Assembly (NCBI GenBank): GCA_001790855.1
Contig: MGDH01000036.1
Span: forward strand, 67,604-131,603
Direction of reading: 5' to 3'
Length of the DNA stretch: 64,000 bases
Source: Candidatus Schekmanbacteria bacterium RIFCSPLOWO2_02_FULL_38_14
GTDB taxonomy: Bacteria > Schekmanbacteria > GWA2-38-11
The position numbers and the translations under genes were made by a program. This document shows, piece after piece, positions 8,946 through 16,813 of this stretch (its first letter is position 1; each line of letters begins with the position of its first letter). The notes under the pieces are model-generated. The model was not told where the DNA came from. It ran no database searches and was given only the letters and a program-made list of their open reading frames with translations.

Positions 8946-9567
8946 CTAAGAACAGCCGGAAAGGTCGCTTTATCTGCCATCGATTCTTTCCTGGCTTAAG
9001 CCTGCCAATTATATGCTTTCCCATTAGTAATTGCAGTTCTTTTCCAGTAGGGCGGCCAAAACAAAGAACCCGTGCTTTCATCCGGGTGGGTATAAAGCAC
9101 CTTAAAAGGCCTGATCGGGCTAACCAGCGATAGATAGGGCGTAGAAATGTTAGGATTTTTAAGTTTACCATATGAGTTGCTTTAATTGTGAGAAGAAATA
9201 ATCGTCCTGTCATTCCCCCGTATATGCGCAACTGCGTGCTTCCCCTTTTAGCATATACTACTTTTCCGACTATACTGTCAGAGGTAAGGATGTATGAATC
9301 AATATTACTGTTGTTATCCCCCTGCGTTGTAATTCCTTGTGAGTTTACAGAGATTACTCTGTGAGCAGATTTTCTATCACTTCCTGGAGGAAGGAAAACA
9401 ATTATATCTCCCCGCCGGATTCTTTTACCATTGTAGGACATGACTTGAAGTATATCCAGAGTCTTAAGAGTAGGATTCATGGACGTACCTGTGTAGATTA
9501 TAGTTTTCAGAGAATCATTAGGAAACTTTGAAATCATTGGGATGATATATTTTGATTTCTTTTCCAT
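8911..9567 (-). CDS. S26-family signal-peptidase-like protease in the Scm cassette
   Basis: A 218-residue protein with the box order of S24/S26 peptidases: GTSMNPTL (Ser29, the expected nucleophile), RRGDIIVF (52-58), AHRVI (His69 where classical LepB has Lys) and TQGDNN (81-86). The Ser/His arrangement is the one of archaeal/ER-type signal peptidases. There is no clear N-terminal membrane anchor, although a hydrophobic stretch near residues 125-150 may associate with membrane. Located between the HPr-kinase-like gene and the nucleotidyltransferase, it is a reasonable candidate for leader removal from the modified peptide. That role is inferred from context only. Confidence 0.75.
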   Translation of the reverse strand: MEKKSKYIIPMISKFPNDSLKTIIYTGTSMNPTLKTLDILQVMSYNGKRIRRGDIIVFLPPGSDRKSAHRVISVNSQGITTQGDNNSNIDSYILTSDSIVGKVVYAKRGSTQLRIYGGMTGRLFLLTIKATHMVNLKILTFLRPIYRWLARSGLLRCFIPTRMKARVLCFGRPTGKELQLLMGKHIIGRLKPGKNRWQIKRPFRLFLDETSLPKPFTD

Positions 9568-9606
9568 ATTATTTATTTGTCCATGTTAGCTGTCTCTGCC
9601 AATTCT

Positions 9607-10521
9607 TCATAAAACTTTTTCCATCTCATCCCAGAATTGACCTGCGAGGCTAAATCGGAGGACGAATGATGGGATTGCTTTAGAAAGTTCACACGCATTG
9701 TCAAAAATCTTTTTTTTAAGTACCATTTTTTCTTCAGGAACAAGATTTTCCAGACTTTTGCGATATATTGCTATAGCTGATTGATTAATCAATATAGCAG
9801 CTTGTCCATGTCCTATCGGTATAGCTTCGTCCTTCTCTGCCTGTTCTAAGAAAAAAAATGCTTTTAGCGGGACATGATGTTGGACATTCCACGTCCGCTT
9901 GCTAACATCCACGATGTATTCACTCCATGAGGGGATAGGATGTGCCATGTATTGTTTTTGTTTATCGCTCACAATGAGTGTTTCATCATCGCACAAGGCA
10001 CGCCAATGAAGTGGAAGACGCCTACAACAGGTTGATTTCCCGGTTTTTGATGGAGCCGATAACACTATACCATTTCCCTTCCATTCAAGAAGTGCTCCGT
10101 GTAGGGGAAGTCCTCCAGAATCTTGTGCGCGGTGATATATAGGATGGAGTGTATACCACATTCCCATTATATTTCCATTAAATGTTGCCTTATTTTGTAA
10201 TTTGCAGACCACATCCTTCACTGCGTCATTATACCAGATTCTAATATATTTTACCTGTCGGCTCTTCCACCCTTTCCTTGGAAGTTTTAACATTAAATCC
10301 TTATCAACACTGCACATTTCCTGTATGTTCTTACTTTTGTCGCAATCATCTAATACAACTATCAGGTTAGTACCTTCTTTTAGTTCATAAGGTTGAAGTC
10401 CCATTGCCTTTGCCCAGCTACTTGCCAATTCCCTTGAATTTTCATTGCTTTTGATGTTCCATTGCTGGCCATCGGCTAAGACAAGGCTATACACATAGCC
10501 AGAATTATCTGACTTTTTCAA
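9607..10521 (-). CDS. ScmC-like HPr-kinase-related protein of the SynChlorMet cassette
   Basis: The 304-residue product contains a P-loop (APSKTGKST, 156-164) preceded by HGALLEWKGNGIVLS and followed by a DDE motif (178-180), the pattern of HPr kinase/phosphorylase-like domains. The first 110 residues are a separate domain beginning YSLVLADGQQWNI, which matches my recollection of the ScmC family. In RiPP clusters such HprK-like proteins are found next to PqqD and radical SAM genes, and their chemistry is uncertain. The start is TTG 10521 with AAGGAG seven bases upstream. It directly follows the candidate precursor gene on the same strand. Confidence 0.72.
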   Translation of the reverse strand: MKKSDNSGYVYSLVLADGQQWNIKSNENSRELASSWAKAMGLQPYELKEGTNLIVVLDDCDKSKNIQEMCSVDKDLMLKLPRKGWKSRQVKYIRIWYNDAVKDVVCKLQNKATFNGNIMGMWYTLHPIYHRAQDSGGLPLHGALLEWKGNGIVLSAPSKTGKSTCCRRLPLHWRALCDDETLIVSDKQKQYMAHPIPSWSEYIVDVSKRTWNVQHHVPLKAFFFLEQAEKDEAIPIGHGQAAILINQSAIAIYRKSLENLVPEEKMVLKKKIFDNACELSKAIPSFVLRFSLAGQFWDEMEKVL

Positions 10522-10554
10522 ATTTCTTCTCCTTATATCAATCTACATTATGCC

Positions 10555-10722
10555 TTATCCACCAGTCAAATGTCCGTCATCATAACCAATATTACAAGTT
10601 CCGGCATTTCCTCCCTCAGTACACACATCGCCACCTGCAGTTTCTATTTTTTCATCATTTGGTGATTTTGGCTCGGGGTTTTTTAGATTTAGTGATTTTA
10701 ATTCAGGTTTTTCGTACTTCAT
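10555..10722 (-). CDS. Candidate RiPP precursor peptide of the Scm cassette (55 aa)
   Basis: A 55-codon gene, ATG at 10722, stop TAA at 10555-10557, with AGGAGG four bases before the start. The first 27 residues are hydrophilic and rich in Lys, Glu, Pro and Asn (MKYEKPELKSLNLK...), like a leader. A Gly-Gly follows at 30-31, then a compositionally different C-terminal part: DVCTEGGNAGTCNIGYDDG, ending HLTGG. It contains only two cysteines (C34, C43), nine glycines from residue 30 on, and Thr/Asp residues. Location between the second radical SAM gene and the HPr-kinase-like gene, strong RBS and the leader/core composition support a precursor. No homologue is recognised, so the modification type is open. 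Confidence 0.75.
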   Translation of the reverse strand: MKYEKPELKSLNLKNPEPKSPNDEKIETAGGDVCTEGGNAGTCNIGYDDGHLTGG

Positions 10723-10833
10723 ATTTCCTCCTTTCTTAATGAGATTGTTTGCAAATATTTTTTCTGATTTTTAAATTAACCATAAAATTAGCCTTCCTAA
10801 AAATACTATCCTATGTCATTTTGCTTTACCTCC

Positions 10834-11964
10834 TTATAAAGTTGTTGGACGAGTACGTGTCTCAGGGAAAAGTTCCTTTTTTTGAGCCTCGTCGCAGTAC
10901 CAGAAAGGTGCCCAGAAATTCTTACTCAGGTAATAATTCTGGGCAACACAGTTTCCAAAGCATTGACCCTTCATAAGACATTCACCACAAATACCTTCAA
11001 AACGGTTTGGTAGCCCCTCCCTGAGTTCCAGAAGTACAGGTGCACTATTCCAAATATCTTTCAGGGATTCCGAGCTTGCATGTCCAAAAACGAGCTCAGG
11101 GACAGTCTGTCCAATGCCACACAGGGCATATGAGCCATTTGCCAGAACACCAAGAATTCCCAGTATCCCGCATACTCCACAACCATCCCCATTATTGCCA
11201 AACATTTTGCTAAGCGGTCTAAAAGCCAGCGGGTGGCTATAGTGAAGACGCAAATCTGTTGAAGATGAAAGGGTATTTCCCACCCACTGCCCAAGATATA
11301 CAAGCTCCTCAATAGTCAGAGTTTCTCCTGCCTTGCGCATCTTCTCTCCCCTTGCAGTAGGCTGTACAATATTGAACTTGACTGAACCAGCACCCAATGA
11401 TTCAGCTAAACGTACAATAGCCTTCATCTGGTCTTTGTTAAGGTGCATGATTGTCATGATTATCTGAGGTTTGAAGCCAGCTTTTACAAGATTCCTTATG
11501 CCATCCAATGCAGACTTAAAACAACCAGTTACACCTCGTATCCTTTCATGGGTTTCAGCATCAGCGCCATCAAGACTTACTGAAACAAAGGGTTTTTTAC
11601 AGGATGCCATCTCTTGAGCTAATTCAGGTGTGCATAGAACACCATTGGTTTCTACGGTAAGGCGAATATCTTGAGTTCGAATCAGTTCCAGGATTTCATG
11701 GATATTTGGATGCAGAAGGGGTTCACCGCCAGTTAACTTGACACTGGAAAGCCCCATGGGTTTTGACTGTTCAAGTATTGATCTAAAGAGGTCTAAATCA
11801 AGTGCAGGATAAGAGTAGTTGCCATTTTGGTATTTAGGTTCAATCCAGCAATGATGGCAGTAAAGGTTGCATCCTTCTGTCAGATAAAAATAGATCTGAT
11901 TCAATCTATATCTTGGTTTTTTAATTTTTTCTGTTTCTTCTTTAGTCATAGTAGGTTTTAGCAT
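10834..11964 (-). CDS. ScmF-like radical SAM/SPASM enzyme
   Basis: A 376-residue radical SAM protein. The cluster motif is CNLYCHHC (C32, C36, C39), followed by KLTGGEPLLHP (SAM binding). The C-terminal SPASM part has cysteines in GCGVCG, ALCGIG and ICGECLMKGQCFGNC, which would bind two auxiliary 4Fe-4S clusters. The opening LNQIYFYLTEGCNL..HHCW resembles the ScmF family of the SynChlorMet cassette. Such enzymes install thioether or C-C bonds on ribosomal peptides. The gene overlaps the end of the other radical SAM gene by seven bases, and its stop codon is part of a TAAGGAGG sequence. Confidence 0.85.
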   Translation of the reverse strand: MLKPTMTKEETEKIKKPRYRLNQIYFYLTEGCNLYCHHCWIEPKYQNGNYSYPALDLDLFRSILEQSKPMGLSSVKLTGGEPLLHPNIHEILELIRTQDIRLTVETNGVLCTPELAQEMASCKKPFVSVSLDGADAETHERIRGVTGCFKSALDGIRNLVKAGFKPQIIMTIMHLNKDQMKAIVRLAESLGAGSVKFNIVQPTARGEKMRKAGETLTIEELVYLGQWVGNTLSSSTDLRLHYSHPLAFRPLSKMFGNNGDGCGVCGILGILGVLANGSYALCGIGQTVPELVFGHASSESLKDIWNSAPVLLELREGLPNRFEGICGECLMKGQCFGNCVAQNYYLSKNFWAPFWYCDEAQKKELFPETRTRPTTL

Positions 11965-13088
11965 ATATTATTTGATGTAATTAATAATTTCACATCCGGA
12001 AGTTTTCCTCCCTCTTTGAGAAATCGCCTGAGGCAGGCATCAGGGCTTGGATGATTCTCATTACCAGAGAGTGTAAAAGCCAGAGCAGGGCAGTTACCAG
12101 TGCAATAGTTAATATAATCACACCCCTTGCAGAATTCAAAATCACTCAATGGAATATTGCATCGTTCTCTTATTCTTTTAAGTTCGGGATGATTGTGCCA
12201 GACTTCTCTGAGTTTATAGTTGTTGATTTTACCTAACTCAATATGACTCATATGAATACATGGAACCATCATCCCGTCAGCGCGTACTGCTATCTTGTTC
12301 ATTGGCTGTCCGCCACAAGCTGTCAGATATCCTCGTCCGGGTATTCGTTCTTTCCCATCTTTACGGGAATTTTCCATCATAATCCAATGTTTCCCATCAG
12401 CCAGAGGCCCTGCAGATGCATTAATGCGTCCATTGTATTTCTTATTGAGTTTCAAAAGTGTTTCCATTGCCAAGGAACGTTTTTCAGCAGTAAGCTGAAC
12501 CTGCTCAGCATTCTGACGGCATAGCCCCATATAAGAAGCAGAACTGGTTGAAAAACAAGGAAGCCCAATTTCTTCCAGCAACAGCCTTGCAACTCCTTCA
12601 AGGTCTCCGACATTATATCTATGAATTGTAACCCGGACAGAGACAGTGACATGATGTTTCTGGAGGTATCTTATTCCCTCCATTGCTTTGTAAAAACTTC
12701 CATTACCCCTGCAGGCGTCATGTGTCATTGGAATTGAACCGTCAATTGAAATCTGCACTCCATTGCAACGTCCGGTTGAAGCCAAGAATGCTGCCGTTTC
12801 ATCAGTAATCAATGTTCCATTGCTGAGGATGCTAAAGCGCATTCGGTTTTGTACAATTCCATTGATAAGTTCCTTCAAATCTTCCCGACAAAATGGTTCT
12901 CCTCCCTGAAGTGTAACATTCATGACAGTGCAATGATTCAATTCCTCAAAGAATTTAAGCCATTTTTCTTTGGGCAAATCTTGACCTACATCACCGGCAC
13001 TTGTGAAATGGCTACAGTATTTACACCTCAGATTACATCTGTTAGTTATGGCTAAATCAACAGATTGTGGTGTTTTCATTATTTTCAT
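11958..13088 (-). CDS. ScmE-like radical SAM/SPASM enzyme
   Basis: A second radical SAM protein of exactly the same length (376 residues) as its neighbour but clearly diverged. The motif is CNLRCKYC (C18, C22, C25) and the SAM-binding part TLQGGEPFCREDL. The C-terminal SPASM cysteines include YLTACGGQ, VPCIHM, RCNIPL and FCKGCDYINYCTGNC. The order PqqD-like, this gene, then the ScmF-like gene matches the SynChlorMet arrangement as I remember it. It presumably acts on the same peptide, at another position or with another bond type. An alternative start lies three codons inside (13079). Confidence 0.85.
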   Translation of the reverse strand: MKIMKTPQSVDLAITNRCNLRCKYCSHFTSAGDVGQDLPKEKWLKFFEELNHCTVMNVTLQGGEPFCREDLKELINGIVQNRMRFSILSNGTLITDETAAFLASTGRCNGVQISIDGSIPMTHDACRGNGSFYKAMEGIRYLQKHHVTVSVRVTIHRYNVGDLEGVARLLLEEIGLPCFSTSSASYMGLCRQNAEQVQLTAEKRSLAMETLLKLNKKYNGRINASAGPLADGKHWIMMENSRKDGKERIPGRGYLTACGGQPMNKIAVRADGMMVPCIHMSHIELGKINNYKLREVWHNHPELKRIRERCNIPLSDFEFCKGCDYINYCTGNCPALAFTLSGNENHPSPDACLRRFLKEGGKLPDVKLLITSNNIC

Positions 13089-13096
13089 AATTTATA

Positions 13097-13384
13097 TTAA
13101 CTCTTCTCAGCCTCGTATCCTATTAGCCCATGTTTGACCATATCCTGAATGAACTCTTTGATGTGCTCAGAGGCATCCTCCGGTACGGTTTCACAGCTTT
13201 TACGTAGCTCTTTTAGTATGTCTTCAACAGTATGCTTGCCATCAAGACGTTTCCATACAAATACACTTACCGGATTAATGCCGAAGGCATTGCCTGAATC
13301 AGGATCAAAAAGAATAGCCCAATCGTCAAACTCTTCTCTAAGGACTACCATAGGATTAGCTATGGGCTTATTGTTGTCTGGCAT
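13097..13384 (-). CDS. PqqD-like peptide chaperone, ScmD-like
   Basis: A 95-residue protein of the PqqD family, the RiPP recognition element that hands the leader peptide to radical SAM enzymes. Family features are EEFDDWAILFDPDSGNAFGI, NPVSVFVWKRLDGKHTVEDIL, and a C-terminal amphipathic helix (IKEFIQDMVKHGLI). It is the first gene of the cassette. AAGGAGG lies eight bases before its ATG, and a promoter with a 14-bp palindrome lies about 45 bases upstream. The free-standing PqqD with two SPASM proteins is the hallmark of the Scm cassette. Confidence 0.87.
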   Translation of the reverse strand: MPDNNKPIANPMVVLREEFDDWAILFDPDSGNAFGINPVSVFVWKRLDGKHTVEDILKELRKSCETVPEDASEHIKEFIQDMVKHGLIGYEAEKS

Positions 13385-13426
13385 AGCACTACTTCCTCCT
13401 TGCTTTTAAAAAAAAGGATTGTTTGC

Positions 13427-13457
13427 TATAATACCAAATATTTGGTCTTTAAGTAAA
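13427..13457 (-). promoter_or_regulatory. Putative promoter of the Scm operon with a 14-bp palindromic operator
   Basis: On the minus strand TTTACT (13457-13452) and TATTAT (13433-13428) are 18 bases apart and resemble -35 and -10 boxes. The spacer is almost filled by the perfect palindrome ACCAAATATTTGGT (13433-13446). A repressor dimer bound there would block RNA polymerase. The regulator is not in the window. Confidence 0.5.
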
Positions 13458-13615
13458 TTTAAGTAGTTAATAAAAATTAATATAGACAGAAAAGAAATCT
13501 TGTCAAGTTCTCTTTTTGAGGCAAATTGATTTGACATTGAATTTCTGGATTGGTAGAAATATTGGGCGAATTAAAAATAAGTTTAAGATTTTCAGAGTCA
13601 TGGAGCAAGGAGTTT

Positions 13616-14263
13616 ATGATTGACTTACACACACATTCATTATTCAGTGACGGAGAGCTCATCCCGTCTGAGCTTGCAAGAAGAGCTATGGTTATGGGTT
13701 ATGAGGCAATTGCCATAACCGACCACGGAGATTTTTCAAATATTGAGTTTATTATCCCGAGAATTGTTGATGTTTCAAAAGAGCTTGCAAGGTTCTGGAA
13801 GATAAAAATCATTCCCGGAATAGAACTAACACACATCCCTCCTGAGTCAGTCAAGGACTTAGCCAGAAAATCCAGAAAACTTGGTGCAAAGATAGTTGTT
13901 GTTCACGGAGAGACGCTTGTTGAACCGGTGCAGGAAGGAACAAACCTTGCTGCCATCAATTCAGACATAGATATCCTCGCTCATCCGGGATTAATTACAG
14001 AAGAAGAGGTTCTTTTAGCAAAAGAAAGAGGTATATTTCTTGAAATAACAACCAGGCGCGGACATTCATTGGGTAATGGTAATGTGGCAAAGCTGGCAAC
14101 AAAAACAGGAGCCCCTGTAGTTTTAAACACAGACTCCCATTCACCTTCAGACCTGATAAAAAAAGATTTTGCCGGAAGGGTTCTGCTTGCTTCAGGAGTC
14201 CCTGAAAATCAGATAGAAAAGGTTTTTGAAAATTCAAGAAAGCTGATAAAAAAGGTTTCATGA
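13616..14263 (+). CDS. PHP-domain phosphoesterase (histidinol-phosphatase type)
   Basis: A 215-residue protein beginning MIDLHTHSLFSDGELIPSEL, the HxH metal motif of PHP phosphoesterases, followed by ITDHGD, IPGIELTH, VVHGET, LAHPG and LNTDSHSP, which complete the metal-binding set. It could hydrolyse a phosphomonoester, but the substrate is not indicated. The start at 13616 is preferred over an upstream in-frame ATG at 13550 because it opens directly with the motif and has AAGGAG four bases before. Its stop overlaps the LarA-like gene (ATGA), so the two are probably co-translated. Confidence 0.85.
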   Translation: MIDLHTHSLFSDGELIPSELARRAMVMGYEAIAITDHGDFSNIEFIIPRIVDVSKELARFWKIKIIPGIELTHIPPESVKDLARKSRKLGAKIVVVHGETLVEPVQEGTNLAAINSDIDILAHPGLITEEEVLLAKERGIFLEITTRRGHSLGNGNVAKLATKTGAPVVLNTDSHSPSDLIKKDFAGRVLLASGVPENQIEKVFENSRKLIKKVS

Positions 14264-15561
14264 GTGTGCAGAAAGGTTTAGGGAGCAGCAATATATATCT
14301 TTCTTATGGAAGAGAAAAATTAAAACTTCCAACTTCAAATCTAAATCTAAAGGAAATCCTTCTCGCTTCTGAACCGGCTCCGCCTGAAGATATCAAAAAA
14401 AAAATCAGAGCCTCTTTATCATTTCCAATATATTCAGAACCATTTAAAGACCTCTTTTCTTCAAATGAAAAAATCCTTCTGATTGTATCAGATATCACAA
14501 GGGCAACAGGCTCAGATATTTTTCTTCCACTGTTGATTGGAAAGCTTAATGATTGCGGTATTCCTGACAAAAACATCAAGATACTTTTTTCCTTAGGCAT
14601 TCACAGACCCCTTACTGATGATGAAAGGCTTGCTCTTTTGGGGAAAGATATATGCTCAAGGATAAAGACATACAATCACGATGCGTGGTCAGACGAAACG
14701 GAAACAGCCGGAAAAACCTCAAAGGGCAATAGAATATCCCTGAACAAAAAAATCTTTGAAGCAGATAAAGTCATCCTGACCGGTGCAATAAATTTTCACT
14801 ATTTGGCAGGTTTTGGAGGGGGAAGAAAAAGTCTGCTGCCCGGGGTTGCATCATACGATAGCATTATTTTATTTCATCTATTAAGCCTCTGCCACGGGCA
14901 AGGGAAAGGGCGGCATCCAAAGGCTTCAACAGCAATTCTGACAGGTAATCCTATGGAAGAAGAAATGAACGAAGTTATTGATATGGTAAAGCCCTGCTTT
15001 CTTTTGAATACAGTTATGAACTCAAAAAAGAAAATAGTAGAAATCTTTGCAGGTGATGCAAGAGAAGCTTTTTTTAAAGGATGCATATATTTTCTTGACC
15101 ATTATGGGGTTAAAATCAGAGAAAAGGCAGATTTGGTAATCGCAAGCTGCGGAGGCTTCCCTCTTGATATAAACTTTATACAGGCGCATAAAACCCTTGA
15201 ATATTCCAGAAATGCCTTAAACAAAAATGGAGTATTAATACTCCTTGCTGAGTGCGGGGATGGGATTGGAAATAAAACCTTCCTGAACTGGTTTGAGCAT
15301 AAAGATTTATATGAGTTTGAAACTGCTCTGAGAAAAAATTTCGAGGTCAATGGACAGACTGCATATTCAACGCTTATAAAAGCCAAGGATTATAAAATCA
15401 TCCTTGTCTCTTCTCTTCCAGAAAAAACTGTGGAAAAAATGTCGATGATTCCTGCCTCAGGCATTAAGGAAGCTCTGGATATTGCTTTTTCCATTACAGG
15501 GGAAAAACCATCAACATATATTATTCCTCACGGAACAAAAGCCCTTCCTTATCAGATATAA
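14260..15561 (+). CDS. larA: Nickel-pincer racemase/epimerase LarA family (lactate-racemase-like)
   Basis: A 433-residue LarA homologue. Conserved residues include H115 and R116 (SLGIHRPL), H140 (YNHDAW), H180 and K190 in NFHYLAGFGGGRKSLLPG. The last Lys corresponds to the residue that carries the nickel-pincer nucleotide cofactor in Lactobacillus LarA. LarA-type enzymes racemise lactate, but many homologues act on other 2-hydroxyacids, so the substrate is not settled. larB, larC and larE for cofactor assembly are not in the window. It overlaps the PHP gene by four bases. Length is typical of the family. Confidence 0.85.
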   Translation: MSVQKGLGSSNIYLSYGREKLKLPTSNLNLKEILLASEPAPPEDIKKKIRASLSFPIYSEPFKDLFSSNEKILLIVSDITRATGSDIFLPLLIGKLNDCGIPDKNIKILFSLGIHRPLTDDERLALLGKDICSRIKTYNHDAWSDETETAGKTSKGNRISLNKKIFEADKVILTGAINFHYLAGFGGGRKSLLPGVASYDSIILFHLLSLCHGQGKGRHPKASTAILTGNPMEEEMNEVIDMVKPCFLLNTVMNSKKKIVEIFAGDAREAFFKGCIYFLDHYGVKIREKADLVIASCGGFPLDINFIQAHKTLEYSRNALNKNGVLILLAECGDGIGNKTFLNWFEHKDLYEFETALRKNFEVNGQTAYSTLIKAKDYKIILVSSLPEKTVEKMSMIPASGIKEALDIAFSITGEKPSTYIIPHGTKALPYQI

Positions 15562-15597
15562 ACAACTTTTCATTGATATAGAATCAATCAGACACTC

Positions 15598-16077
15598 TTA
15601 TTTAGATTTCTTATCAACCAATGTTGCAAGATAATGCTTGCCGAGGCTGTCAATCAAATCCCTGACATCTTCAAATTTATCAGCGTGCTCTTCCTCATCC
15701 TTCAGGATTTCTTCAAGAAGAGCCCTTGAGCCGTTGTCTCCTTCAGCAACACATATCTTTATTCCATCGTTAAGACGTTTAATTGCATCGTATTCCAGCT
15801 CGATATCTGCCACCACCATTGCCCTTGCCTCCCCTCCCGGAACAGGCTTTCCTTTTAACTTTGTCTCAGGAGTCCCTTCAAGAAAAAGAACCCTCTCAGC
15901 CAGATCCTCCATATGGTCCATTTCATTCAGAGATTCTTCGTGAAACATCTCTCCCAGACCCTTTAGAGCAAGCGCTTCTTCAGCATAAGCATGGTGGGTT
16001 TCATACTGAACAATTGCCAGAATCTCCGCAGCCAAAACATCATTCAACACATCAATAACTTTATCTGAACCCTTCAT
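15598..16077 (-). CDS. bfr: Bacterioferritin
   Basis: A 159-residue ferritin-like four-helix protein with the bacterioferritin ferroxidase ligands: E18 in LAAEILAIVQYE, E51 and H54 in NEMDHMEDLAERVLFLEG, and a later EEEHAD motif. The Met of EMDH sits where bacterioferritins ligate the shared haem. It stores iron and detoxifies peroxide. A strong AAGGAGG precedes the ATG at 16077. It is convergent with the LarA gene. Confidence 0.9.
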   Translation of the reverse strand: MKGSDKVIDVLNDVLAAEILAIVQYETHHAYAEEALALKGLGEMFHEESLNEMDHMEDLAERVLFLEGTPETKLKGKPVPGGEARAMVVADIELEYDAIKRLNDGIKICVAEGDNGSRALLEEILKDEEEHADKFEDVRDLIDSLGKHYLATLVDKKSK

Positions 16078-16214
16078 TTAATCCTCCTTTTCTGATTAAT
16101 ATTCACCAAAACAACGATATTCATAAAATCTAAAAATAGATTTATGTCAAGGAGAATTTTTATATATAGATTCTCCCATTCAATTTTATTTTTAAATGAA
16201 CTACCCTTCAGAAA

Positions 16215-16348
16215 GCAGGCTGTCCGATAATTCCTTTTTTGTCATTGCGAGCGACCAAAGGGAGCGTGGCAATCTCTTTTATAACAATGACATTTTTGAG
16301 ATTGCTTCGTCGCTTCGCTCCTCGCAATGACATTGTCGGACAGCCTGC
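16215..16348. repeat. TCATTGCGAG-type palindromic element, copy 1
   Basis: A 134-bp element with inverted ends GCAGGCTGTCCGA / TCGGACAGCCTGC and an inner pair GTCATTGCGAG / CTCGCAATGAC, plus a central GGCAATCTC / GAGATTGC pair. A copy differing at only about three positions lies at 42603-42740, and diverged copies at 57594 and 27118. No frame runs through it. It resembles a MITE or REP-like repeat. Confidence 0.85.
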
Positions 16349-16637
16349 AAAGCATCGAGGAATTCTTTTTAATTAACATAACTTTATACATTAAATAATT
16401 TCTTATAACATATTGATAATAAATATTTTATCTCAAATCAGATTTCTGTTTTTTTAGCTTTTTTTCATCAAAATTTCTAACTTTTCTCTCCCTTTTTCTC
16501 TTGACTTTTTTTCAACTCCACATATAGATTCCCAAAAAGTAAAAATGTAGAAGACAGTGACCTGACTGACGGCGATCATTCCATTTTATCTACATTGTGG
16601 AATTTGAGTTTAAACAGGCATAGGGAGGAATAAATTA

Positions 16638-16768
16638 ATTTCAAATGTCAAAATTCAAAGTTCAAATGAAATCCAAAGCCTAAATGGCAGAAAAGAAAGA
16701 AATTTTTTAACATTTAATCCTTTGAACTTGATTTAAAATTTGAGTTTTGAAATTTGAACTTAAAATCT
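16638..16768. repeat. AT-rich inverted repeat (AAATTC... / ...GAATTT), diverged copy
   Basis: The left side reads TTTCAAATGTCAAAATTC and AAAGTTCAAATGAAATCC, and the right side has the reverse pattern (GAACTTGATTTAAAATTTGAG, TTTTGAAATTTGAAC). It belongs with the better-preserved copies at 25258, 29882 and 53447. No coding content. Confidence 0.55.
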
Positions 16769-16813
16769 ATTGTCAGGCGGGACGCCTGACCTACTTTTTG
16801 GTGTGTAAATCTA

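Larger units (their letters stand above)
16078..16813. other. 736-bp gene-free stretch upstream of lolD
   Basis: No supported coding frame. It contains the TCATTGCGAG palindromic element at 16215-16348, an AT-rich stretch without visible signals (16350-16630), a copy of the AAATTC/GAATTT repeat (16638-16768), and a small hairpin GTCAGGC/GCCTGAC at 16772-16790 followed by a short T run that could end transcription before lolD. Confidence 0.6.
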
